41,765 bases of DNA from Apostichopus parvimensis (Eukaryota > Echinodermata > Holothuroidea > Aspidochirotida > Stichopodidae): the NCBI GenBank assembly GCA_000934455.1, contig KN890404.1, positions 18,180 through 59,944 of the forward strand, written 5' to 3'. The notes under the pieces were generated by a model. The model was not told the origin of the DNA. It searched no databases and saw only the letters and a list, made by a program, of their open reading frames with translations. Below, one piece after another: positions 21,301 to 34,600 of the stretch. The number at the start of each line of letters is the position of its first letter. The stretch's first letter is position 1. Made by a program: the position numbers and the translations under genes.

Positions 21301-24300
21301 CATATAGAAGAAATAGGAGGATTATGCAACAAGAGCTGACACACGAGTTGGTATGTACTGTGTTTAATTTTCACTTCTTCTAGCTCAAAATTTAAAATGG
21401 CCACAGTGGGTAAATTTTACAAATGCCATGATAATCCAAGCCATCAGTTATCATATGGTAGGTAGGACATGTCAGTTTTTAAACGATGCCCCAGGAACCT
21501 TAGAGACAAAATTTACTTTGTAAGTCAATGGAGTAATTACTTGAATGATATCACATTTGTACCTCACTGCGTGATTTAACTGTCTTAGTTAGCACTTCTC
21601 AAAGTATGCAAATGATCAAATAAGAGTTGCAACCTTTGGGAATTTTGGGAAATGGAGTTAGGACAACTCCGAGCAATTTTTAAGTGCCACATTTTAAAGC
21701 CATTACTGATGAGACGATGCTCACCGAGAGTTTGAAGTCTTTTGGCTACGGCAGAAGCGAAACGTCTCTCGCCACCAAGATTGGTAGTCAGCAGTTTGTA
21801 TAGAGGCCCACTGAAGAAAAAATAAACAAGTGAATTGAAACCTACAGATGAAGCATTCTCTGATCTGCTTAGAAACACACTGTAAAAGACACACTGTAAA
21901 AGACACACACACACACAAACAAATTATTTTTGAAGGAAATTAGGTAGATTGAGATTCAAACATTCTTGCTGTCAAGCACACCATTGCCACTGAGTATTTA
22001 ATGATAAATAATGAAAAATTTCGATTTCGCAGGTATCCGTTAAAAAACGATGCTCAAGGTATGATATTTTCAGACGTTTAAATGATTCGATCTTGCATCT
22101 CAATATTTCAATTTTTTATTGTCAAGTTACTTTAATAATGAAATTTCTCTCAATATTTCCATATTTAGTCTTGAGAACATAATTATTGAGATACTTATCT
22201 CAGTATCACAATGTCACCAATAAAGCTCCATACACCACGTTTGCATAAATTTATAACAGCTTTTATTGGTCTCATACCCTAATTTCTATTGCCACCAGGA
22301 GTGTTAGCTCAGTGTAAGCTCAGTAGTTAACGCCTGTGTCTTTCAATCATAAGGTCCCGAGTTCGAGTCACTCCAAGATTAATGTATGTCGTTTAGTTAC
22401 AGAGTTGTTGACAATTGACAATTCATAATCATGGAAGTTAAATATGAATCTAAGAGACTGACTTTGGTCAGCTTGCGGCTTTGATAAGCCAATGAGGCTT
22501 CTTAGCGAGTTCCTGCTTGCAGGAGGATCTAAAATACATAAATACATACATACACCCACACATACATACCAAAGATGATTTCAGAGAAATACACTGTTGT
22601 AAGTTGGCTGTGCAATAATATCACAAAAGATGTTTAAAGTCTTGACATTGTATTCTTGTTTGGACAAGAAGAATACAATTCAGAGAGTTAAAATAGAACA
22701 CCGCTGAACTTACTATGTGAATACTATGTGAATATAGTTTTAAGAAGAATGCGATTGTGAGGCAATCTGCCGCTTGAAGAAATTGAAACAACAATTTTCT
22801 TAATTACCTGCTTTGATTGGATCTATGAGATCTTCCCATCTGCTGTACGGCTTTGTCAGCTGACCAGGGTAGTTCGACTGTCAGGTGGATACGTCGCCTC
22901 TGATTGGCTACTCTTGTATCTGCGTGGAGGGATATCCCAGTACTAGCTGCATCTGATATAATCGCTACAAGCTTCCTGCCCTCCATGAATGAGTTTCTCT
23001 GATAAGATAGAGGAAAAGAGAATACTAGGGAAAAACAGATTCCAGGATATAAATGTAACAAATAAAAATAATAAAAATGAAACAAAACTATGTCATTTAG
23101 CCTCTGAAGAAGATCCTGCTAGGATCGAAATGTCAGGCCCACTTTTACACAATAATAAAAATAATCAGCAGTTATTTTTAAGATGCTTAAGCGACCACAA
23201 ATGTGGGAGAAACCCGTAAGGGCAATATGGATTACAACTTACACTTCGGGGGGCTTCCGAATCAACATTTTAACTCAAATTTGGAATCTTACCAAATAAG
23301 GTAGTCATTTCAGATGGGAAAACCGTAGATTGCTCTTGGATGGAAAACCCACCCAACGAGCCTGGAACCTCCCGATTGCTACCACCTTTATCCATTCGGC
23401 CACATCACCGGTATCAAAGTTTAAAAAGGCTCAAATGAGGAAACAATACTTTGAGCTTTGTACTTTAACTCATTAAAAGTTATCAAAAGAGCAAAAAGAA
23501 AAAAAAACAGATTTGTTTCTCACCTCTTGGACGTTCAAACTATCTACATCGTTAGAGTCTCCAGACCTCTGTTCATATTTGACCTTCTGCTTTGACCCTT
23601 GACCTGATGTGCTATCTTTCACCATACGGCCTTTCCTGCCAGTCATTTCGGCGACGTTGCTAGGTCCCCCTAGCTGATCTATGATGTCATCGAGCCCACT
23701 GGAAATATAAAAGTACGAGATACAGATGATCTCCCAATTATTGGAAATATGAAACAAAGTCTAATGTCAGAACTGGCATTAGGAACTCAGCAATGAACTT
23801 TAAATAGGTTTCAATATCCTTGAGCCTCTCAAGTGAACGAGTATGCAATAACTAGCAATTTATAGCGAGTAAACATTCATGTCTGTGGTACAACTAGACA
23901 AATTTTCTTCTCAAAACAAGACAATGGGGTGATTATGTTGATGATAATGGCTGTTTGAGTTGCTCCTTTTATTATGATACAGTCCTTGAACTTTCAAAGT
24001 TGTGAGATGAAGTCATTTGTGTAATATTCTCAACAACAAAAATGTTTATCTCCACAACAAGATGTCCAATGATAAGCCTTCCAAGACTGCAATGCATTTC
24101 CCCTCAGAAAAGTTTTATTGAAAAAATTATTACAGATTTACATTGCGCTTTGACAACCAGGTTCATACAACGCAGGAAGATAAGTCTATTTTCTTAAACA
24201 AAACTTCTTTAAAAATCCTACCAAGTGGGCAATTCAATCTGGCTGGTGAATGATAATAATAACTGTTTAGCTTGTACAGACCACTCATCTTCCTGCATTG

Positions 24301-27300
24301 GCTCATTGGGCTGCAAAGAAAGAAATTATGGGAGAAATATTTAAATTTTACGGGGAAAAACAAGGAATTGGCAGGTGCAGAGATTTTTACTATTAATTTT
24401 ATTTTCGTTTAACCTGAATTCTGAAAAGGAAAAGTTGAGTTTTTAATGTCAGTTGTGTTTTGGGTTTTTATTTTCGACACTTCCAAGAGGAAATACTGCA
24501 ATAAATGTCAGATATGTGTTAGCTGAATCCATTGAATACATCATGCAGAAGAGAGGTAATGAAAGTGAATATGGTGTAAAGAAGATGATAATGGAAATAT
24601 ATAAAAATATAAAAATAAATTATATTTTTAAAATATTTTTAAAAAACTATATAAACTTTCAGAGTTGAGAAATTGCAAAATCATTATTACATAATATGAC
24701 TGCAGTAAACTTGTTTACCAGATTTGATTACCTTTATCCAAGCATTATTGTTGTTATTAGTATTGATAATAGTTCTGCATCAAACTCTACAGGTGTTTTC
24801 TTCTCCTTCTTGAGATATTTTGTGAGTCAGCAGGTAGGTCATACCATACCAACAGCTGGCCAAACTTTTCTATACGATCTAGGTTAGGCCTAGAGTAGCT
24901 GTAAAAGTGGTATAGGCCCAGATTAGCTGTTAATATTTTCTTATTGAAAAGCAACTTCTTAAATATTACAAAACAAGAAGGAAACTTTTGGAAAACCTAA
25001 CCATAAGTTTTAATTCAGGTATTTTTCATGGCAGGAGATATTTTCCTGCACACAACAGCAATCTCTTTTTCAATTTTTCTTAATTTTATGTTACGATTAT
25101 AACTCTTGTGACTCACCATAGCATTATGAATAGGGAAGTTCTGCATGATGAAACGGTGTAACATCTCTCTTGCCGTGGAGACAAAGTCAGATAGTGTATC
25201 ACCTTTACTGATTTCACTGTCCAGACTAGCCTCGCCTGTCGTCTGCAGTCCCACAACCACTGAATAACCGTCGGCTATGGCTTTCTTAGCCTCTGAGACT
25301 ATAGATGGAACTTTGACTCCAAGGCTGATGGATAAAAAAGATGATGAAATAAGAAATCAACTATTTTTGTGGTCCTAGTGCACATGGACAAAGTAAACTT
25401 AGAAGCAAATTTAGAGCCCAAACTTGAAAGATCTTTGGAGTTAGAAAGTATCAGGCCTTAGGAGAGGGAGATCATGGGGGGGAGTATGGCCCAGGGGCAA
25501 CAGGTCACTAACAGGGCCCAGGAAAATATGGAGGGGGGGTCATGGAATATTATCTGAAAATGACAGAACATTCTTATCTTAATAAATAAACTTTCATTTC
25601 CAGAAACAAAAATCTCCATATTTTTTGCAGCCCTACTTCTTATGATCAAACACCTTCAAAAGCTTTGTTGTTAAAATACTCAAACCATCATCAAACAGTC
25701 ATCAATGGAAATTATTGACTCTACACAATTCTTACCAGAGCTGCTTAAAGAACCTTTGATGACAAGACCAGAATAATGTCCATATCCTCGGATTACTGGT
25801 GTTGCATCTATTCACTGCAGTCTCAAGAGCTGTTTTAACTTCATTCCTGAAGAGAAGATTCAAAATTTGATCCGAAATGATTTTCCTGCCACATGTCGGA
25901 CAAAATAACCTTAATTTTGCACTGAAAATTAACTGCATGGTCTGCTTGGTCAGTGAGAATGTTAGTTTATCTGTACAAAAACGAGCAACAGAGATGATGG
26001 CAATGCTAAATATTTGTAGTTATTTGTCCAAATTAACGGAGATAAACTGAACCTTGTCTAATACAGAGATTCCATAGAAATGATAAGCATTCTCCTGTTA
26101 GGGTTTTCCACAGTAAATGCTAAACTATTTAATAGTGGAATGCATTTTGTTATTATCTGTAAAAGCACCAGATATCAGTTATTGATTATAGTTTGCATTA
26201 TTGCTGATAGTAATACGTGTTGTACACTTAAATAGGTCCTTAATCACACAGTAATTTACTATAATAATGTCAATATTGTCCATTTACTGGCATTATTGGT
26301 GCGATATTGATACATGCAAATATCAATGTCAGCCACTACAAAGAGTGGTATGACATTGACATAGTGCCAAACTCATTTTGCTAAAATGGTGACCATAACA
26401 TCACACATCTGGCAATAATGTTATCTATATATTTAAATTAGATATAACACCTCACCACCAAACACTTCTTGTCAACAAGATCACCAACCAATGCTTTACT
26501 ATGCTATGACCAAGCCAGATGAGGTGACATGTATGGTAACAACCACACATGGCATATTATCTGTTTATTTGCAGACTTTATGCAAAGTTTTTGCACTAAA
26601 ATAATCCTTTCTAGCAATGTTGCCTATGGCACCACAAAAATGTGGCAAATTCAACACAAAATGCCAAAGTAAAAGTTAAACTATGCATTGCATAACAAAA
26701 CTGGATTTAATTAAACTACACTAGTTTAATCGTGTTTATAGGCTGAATAACTGTCACCTGACCATCAAATAAAACTGGACGACAAATAAATCAGGACCAG
26801 AGATAAAAACCTCACCATAAATGACACGCTGTGTCATACATCTTCTCTTGCTCGGGTGTTAAATTTGCCTCTATCGTCGCAAACTCTGCATCTTTGTAGC
26901 AGAGTCCTCTCGCAACGTAAATTCCAGAAGCTTTCATTTCCATGGCCATCATCTCGGCCGCTCCTGCAGGCAAAACAGACAAACAATTTGTTTTTTGTGA
27001 GTCATCGACGTTAAGATATTTGGTGAAGATGAGTGAATGTCGACAGAGCTGGAGACAACTTTCAACTTTATGACACAATTTGGAAAATGTTACGAGGTCT
27101 TTACACAAAGTTAAACCTATAGAATATGACAACAAGTCTTACCGAGGCCTCTGCGATTGATATTTTCCAAGAAATGATCGAAGGAGCTGAATGGTGCACC
27201 TTCACCCCATAATCCGAGTCTCTCCATAAATGCCTGCAACAGAGAAGGCAACAAACATTTAGAACGAGTCACACATAGATTATGTAGTTTCAAGTTTACA

Positions 27301-30300
27301 ACAGAGGGCAAAGACCTCACCTGTGGATGGTATTAAAAACCATACAAAAGTTTACAGAGTGTAGCAATAGTTCCCTCTATAGAACTAATGTACTTGTATT
27401 AGATTCATAGTAAAGCAAAACTTTCTTTGCAAATTGACTTAATTGCCCTGAAAGATTTAATGGTTCCATCAAAAACTTTGTTTGAAAGAAAATTGCTACC
27501 TCTTGGTGTCCTCCATTTATTGACCTTACCTATCTAGGTCTTCTCCGGTTGTTTTGAATATTAAGTTTCAATGTTTTGATTAAATTATGGACTTTTTCAA
27601 TCATTTCCAACCCCCCGGTCTCTAACATTAGATGAGCAAACAGAAAAGATTAAATGAAAACAAACTCTTACCAAATGAAATACTCTATAATGCCTCCTGC
27701 ACTACTAAGAATGACCCTTAAGCATAAAACTAATTGTAAACACATGCATAAGCAAACAGAAGGCACAATGATCTTTTCCAGGATTGTAGCTAGGGCAATT
27801 TTAGTGGCGGGCACTACATTGGAATTGGCGAAGCGCAGTGTGTACCGGCTAGGGTCCGGCAGAGGTACAGAGAAGCTCCTACTGTACGTTTTAGGTATTT
27901 GCAGGGCACAACAAACAAATTGATATGTGACCCCCCCACAACAAACATGGTCAAGACTTAAACCCACTTTAACCCACTGAACTTGCAAGGTAACATAATG
28001 TGCATTATTGGACTGATTCAGTTCAGCATAAGGCCAAAATCATGCCGGACGGGACAGACTATTTCTGCTGAGTCCCAGCACATGCTTCGAGTGCAGGATG
28101 GGCCCGCCCAGCGCCACCCACCATGGCTACAACCCTGGTCTTCCCCTTACTCTCCCCCCTTCTGTACCAGTTCTTGACAATACAATGTCTTCAGTGTGAA
28201 CCAAACTATCCTCTTTCACATGATAACAGCACCCAAGCTATTACGTCTCATAACATCCAAGGTTTTAATTTCTGTATGTAATTTTCTGCTCTCTATTACT
28301 TAAAGTCTTTTCTTGACATTCAAACAAAGGTTTATGACAATTATGCTGTAGGGCATTACGTACCATATTCTTTACATCTGATACCCCTGTAGCACTACAG
28401 TACACTACCCGGGCCTTTGGAAGCATTCTGCAAAAAGACATCGAAATCAGTCAACAGACATTCTGTGTTGGATTCATTTATGTCACTTAAAGTCAATGAA
28501 AGACTAAAAGTAAATATTAAATTGACATGTACATTCATGAAATGTAAACTGTAAATTATACCAATAATCTGAAGATAAATATTACATGGAAACAGCAAAA
28601 TTAATATCTACTGGCAATTTGTAATGCTTGACATGTAAAAATACACTTTCTTCCTAATTATTACTCACATAACTATTCAGCTATGTTAGGTTGACCATTT
28701 TACCAACATGTTTCATACTTGAGACCTGAGAGGTTTGCAGTAACGTAAAATATATTTGTTAACTTTTTCATTAGACTAGAAACTTAGCATAATTTAACCT
28801 TGCTGTGCTTATAATAAAAATTAATAATTGTACTGATCATGAAATTATAATTATTCATACCTCTGTATTGTTGTAACTGCCATTGCAACTTTAGTGCTAT
28901 TCTTCTCATTGCCCTGTAAAAGGAAATGTCAAAACTTTACTTGCAACAAATTGAACAGAACCAATGAAAGACTTTATGATACACATCTGGAAATTTTATT
29001 GTTGTTGTTTACAACATCTAACATCAAAATCATTTCATAGCTAATTGAAGGCACTGAGGTCATAACCTACACATCTCTGTTGAAAGTTACTACGGCCATT
29101 ACAATATGATCCAAGTACAGATCCCCTGTGTACTTAAAGCCAAGCATTTGGCATTTTTGAAAAAAATCACAGATTGGAATGTGTGTCTTTCTGTTCTTTG
29201 AAATGTTAATGCACATTGGGGCATATTTAATTCCTTCTTAGCTATGTTTGAAAAAAACAGACCATCATCTCCTACATAAAACAAATTTGGTAAGATGTTG
29301 TTTACCACCTTTTGCACTATTTTTTTCACTAGTTCACTAATTTCACTAGTTTTGATATATTGTTTTGGCTCTTTGTTATTCTGAGCCAATCAGAGATGCA
29401 AAAAAAATTGCCTAATGTCAGAAGACCAGTTAACAAATATTTACGAAGTTAAATGTTTGATCTGTGATCTATGACCTGTGACATGAATACTTACAGGAAT
29501 GAAATTTTTGGCCTTGTGACATTCGTCAAATATTAAACAGCCATCGAACTGTTCTCGCCCACACCAGTCCATCAGCTGTTGTAGTCTGCTCTGACGACTG
29601 GTCCACATAGAACCTACAGTAAACAGTATATGGAATACTAACAAATTAAACAGCTCGAGAAAGGAGTTTCTAATTTGCTTTAACATTTCATAATTCAAAA
29701 CTTCTACAAGTATTACACTTCAATATTTTGTTGCAAGCATCATCCTGTTTTCTCTTTTTCCTTTTCTTTTTGATATTTTTGGGGGGGGGGGGGGGGGCTT
29801 TGTTTGACATGTGGGCAACTTTAATATGAATGTTTTCTAGAATCAAACTCAGGGCAAATTGTTGTAATTAGAATACATTTTGACACTGGACATCAAAAGC
29901 AGCTGGTAGCCATTATGCTTGAACAGAAATGATTCTGTAGAAAGAAACCTGCTTGGTTATGTACTACTAATCTTGCTTACCACCTCTCTGCACAGAAGAC
30001 ACCAATGTTGCATAAGTACTGAATACTACTCCAGATTTAAAGTCTGACGGTAAACCAAAGGCTCTGAAACGGGGAAGAAGACGAATCAAGGAATTAGTAC
30101 TGTTCGTAAAACAACTGGATTATTAAACTTCATTTAAATTTAATATTGGTCACAAAAAGAATCTACTGAATAAACTAGGAAGAAAGTACTTCCTTGTTAA
30201 ATAAATCAATGGTTTACAATTCTATCCTTTTCTTGCAAAAACAAATTTCAGAAAATTAAATATTATACACAACCAATTTGATGTTAAAGTTCAAAACCTT

Positions 30301-31590
30301 TGAGTATTTTAACATATAGACCATTATAATAGTGGATGGATAGTGTTATAAAAGTTACATCAGTCCAGTATGAATAATGAAATATGAAAATAGGCTTTGA
30401 CATTAAATCCTCAAGGTACAGGGCTTGTAATAAAAAAAAACAGCCTCTGCTCTGGTGATTCCGAGATTCTCTACGTTTCATTAAACTAGTAAACGTTTTC
30501 ATGAGAATGCATGAAAACTTCATTATATCAAAATGTAAGAAAGAACAATCTAGTGTCAAGGTTCCACAAAGCGATTGTGAGATTTAGTACTATAATATTT
30601 ATTGTTTTCTCCAGTTTATTTCTATTTCATACATTTTACAAATATTAACAATGTAACAAAATCATCTTATTTTTAATAAGTAGTAAAAAAAAAAAAGTTC
30701 TGTTTAGAGAAAATGCTATGCATGTCTTGATATTTGTAGCAATTTAGCCACCTTTCATGGCAAATAGGTCATCAAACAAACAAGAATAAACAAAATAAAA
30801 CAGATTATAGTTTCTTCCCACCTATCCAACATTGCTACATTACAATGTGTACCATGCTTACACATTACTCTATAGCAGCATAATACATGTTCATTCAAAC
30901 TACTTGCTTTATTTTGGAGAAGGTATGTCTCCCCCACCCCACCCCCCCACCCCACCCACCCCCTTCTTTAGGAAATAATCAATGTTTAAATTTGTCAAGA
31001 GAATATTGCTGATCAATGCAATGTATAATTTACGTTCACACCATTTAGTAACGAGATTATTCTCTACCCTTACCTGGTTTCTCTGTCCAGTTGCTGGCAA
31101 CCTTCTATAACTTTGATGTGACAACCAATATCATGGAAATCTCTAAAAACATTACAAACAGAAACATCATAAATCAATGAAAAATCAATAATAAATTAAT
31201 GAAAAATCAATACAAACTCTATACAAAATCTCTGAAAACTGCTGCTTTGAATCGAGATCATCATTTGCCTCAATATTGCCACATTTAGATACACACATAA
31301 ACACAAACTCATCACTGCTTTATCATTGTTTACTGACACCTCTTCAGTAATGACACCATAGTGATCCAAGGTTTTGTAGCACAGATGTTAGATTTGTTTT
31401 ATTCATATTAAGCCTGTTCTACAGTCAATCTTCCCAGTTGACTGCCACTCCCACCGTACCAGCTCCCTTGCAGTAGCAGCAGTGTTAAATTCAATTTAAT
31501 TAAATTTTACAACCCTCTCAAAATTCAAAAGTAGCTATAGGTATGAAATTGGGCTTAGACTTAATTATAGACATCAACACCTCCCCCCCA

Positions 31591-31638
<48 letters not shown>

Positions 31639-34600
31639 CTACACTCATTCTGTACAAAATGCTTCTTTTCAAACCTTCCCCCAGCCCACCACACCCAAAT
31701 GCTGTGTATGTAAATGCCTCATTCCCCTAGATGACTAAGTCCTCCAGTCTCTACCCACTGCCACACCCCCATATGCTACTGTTTAAATATTTAGCAGTAC
31801 AAATATAGTTGTAATAAAATCACATCACAAGAAAAATGTACAAACTAGTAGGCCAGCATTTTCATAGCAAAGACGATGATCTCTTTCCCTTACCTCTGAG
31901 CATCTACTTTGAGATCAGATGAAATACTGAACCAAATGTGCTTCATTCTTCCTCTGCCAAAGTTGTCGAGAATTATGCCAGCAATCTGAAATGCAAGAAT
32001 GTGAATATTATAACAACAGTTTGATCAAAGATGATAAGGGTAACACACAAATAATTAACAGTACTTGACAACAAACATTGCCACACTGACGTTTAAAACC
32101 ACAGCAAACAAAATTCAATTAATAGAACATTTTTAGATTTAACAAATCATGATTGAGGTGTTATATGTTTTTTGAACTCTTTCTAACAGGACAGGAAGAG
32201 ACTATTTTATGATTCAAGATCTTACTTCTACTTCATGTTCATGTTCAGAAAAAGAAAAGAAAAGAATAAGATAACAATTTAGTTAATATAAATAAAGAGT
32301 AAACTTAGAATTTGAAACAGAACGCTAACATTTCTGAACTGAAAGCTGTGGAGATCTAAGAAAATGGAGCTTGTGCAAGGTTAGTTTTTATACTGTATGA
32401 TAATAATATGTAATGATATAATATATTTATAATAATGTACTTATTTTGAGTTTCTTGTTGAGTCATTTACTACTATGACATTACAGATGTACTTGCCCTT
32501 CAAACAGTATAAGTAATATAGCCAAATGTTGTGATTTCTTTCTTTCATTTATAACAAAACACTTTAATGTGAAATTTTGTTTAATTGTTTTTCTTCATTG
32601 AATTTGTAACAAATACATTGCATAGATGTCAGATAATTGGTCAGTGAAAGTTGGAGAATAAAAATAAAAATTTGAGAGATTGAGTATAATCTTTTGCCAG
32701 TTACTTCATAAAACCTGACTAAAATCATGCATACTTTCATCACCAAGTGTCTAAACTTTAATAGTCATGTGAAAGTATAAATTAAATGTTTAATGTACTT
32801 GAAGTTCACAAGCCTATTGTATGCAAAGCCCTTTATTCCTTGAACAAATAATAATGTCATCAATCATCAGTAAAATAATTAGTAGTTTTCCATTGTGGCA
32901 AAACACTTTAACATGACATGAAGTATTTGACAAATATTTGTCTGAACTTTACCAAATACATGAAAATATTGTCAAATGCTTATTATTCAGGAAAAACTTG
33001 AGGGTTAAGAAACAAATTTCTGAATCATTCAAATCATATTCAGGAAATAATTTATCCAGTATTGCATTGCACATTGCTATGCTAATGTAACCTAACTGCT
33101 ATACGTCCAAAGATGTATCAGTTTTTTTTTGTATACAATTTACAAATCCATAGTGCTTTCAGTATTTTGGAACTGAGAAAATAGCTATACACATGTAAAC
33201 ACTGAATTATGTTCTGATATTCCATATTTAATTGACAATTTCTCCAACATAAATACCACAAATGATCCTATCAACTTGTCCAGCCTACCTGTCTTCCTTT
33301 ACCAACTCCTGCTGCATCTCCGATGAAAAACCCAGCTCTGCTTTCATTTGGGAGGATGGTTTGATGTCGCTGGCACTGGAAAATAACGAAAGAGGATCAA
33401 TATTTAATGTCCTAACTACTGCATCTGAGCAACAATAAAAGCAAAATAATAAATCATAATGCACCAATTGATTAGGAAACATGATTATAGGAACCATCTC
33501 ACTATTAATCCTTTTGTTTCCCAAATGATAGTCAGACAGTCTTATAGCTACTCAGACTTAATTACTTTTTACATGAATATTTTATGCTGCTTCTTATAAC
33601 TGAATGAAATGCTCTTAGAATGCAAGTATTAAAGATCTTATTTCCCATTCTGACAAGAGTTCAATACTGCATGCAGACTGCAGTACAACCACTCTAAAGT
33701 GCTCCTCAATCATTTGAATTTAGAAAGAAAACAAATAACAAAACACTTACAGCAAACAGTATCCCTTCTAGCTGGAGACTACTCAATTTACCGCCCTCTA
33801 TTAGTTCACATGGTATAGATGCAGCAAGGTTGTAGGTTGGTCTCGGTAGAGGAACAGCCTGCATTTATGAAAACCATGTAGGAAAATTTTAATAAGAAAA
33901 TGATAACAATAATCATAATAATAATACTTATGGGGCAATAATGACATAAGGTCAAAGGTCATCTAGCAATTCCAATTTGTTTCTTCCTAGAAGTCTAAGG
34001 GTCATGAAAACAACATTATTAATAGGGGAATAAAAAAAATTATTTTGAGTGATAAGCCTACCACTCGTCCCAGCCAATCCAACCTTCACATACCTTCATA
34101 GAAAGATCATTGGATTGTAACACAATACAATCCATACTCTATCATAAGATGCCATGTATTTTATATCATCACAAACTATCACCAATGAACCAGAAATCTG
34201 AAAAATCATATTGACAATTTAATTCTTTCCTATATCATGTTGCAACAGTAGAAATTATCTAAATTTGTCAAATCATTGATTTTAAGACTTTATTAGCCAG
34301 TGTTGCGCCTATCTCTGCATGGACAATGCAATGTAAATCATTCTTATACTGAACCCCTAGTCCGCAACAAGTGTAAGGTACTAACAGCAAGAGATGATGC
34401 CTCAACAATGTCCCCCGGGTGAACGATGGCTCCTGGAATCGTTACTCTGGCTTTATATGAAGAGAAAACTTCAGCACTGTAACAGATAAAACAACAACAA
34501 CAAGATCAGTATTCAAAGCATTACTTTCAAGAATCTCAAGATGTCTGATACACAGTTTGGTAAGACATGACAGCATAGCAAATATTAGAATGCTAAATTA

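Noticed and set aside
22298..22374. Possible tRNA gene
   Set aside because: A-box and B-box are present but the D-arm region is duplicated, the anticodon arm does not fold, and a SINE-type body and tail follow.
29099..29389. 96-codon minus-strand frame between helicase exons 8 and 9
   Set aside because: Exons 8 and 9 join in phase without it; it has no splice context or family resemblance and is intronic.
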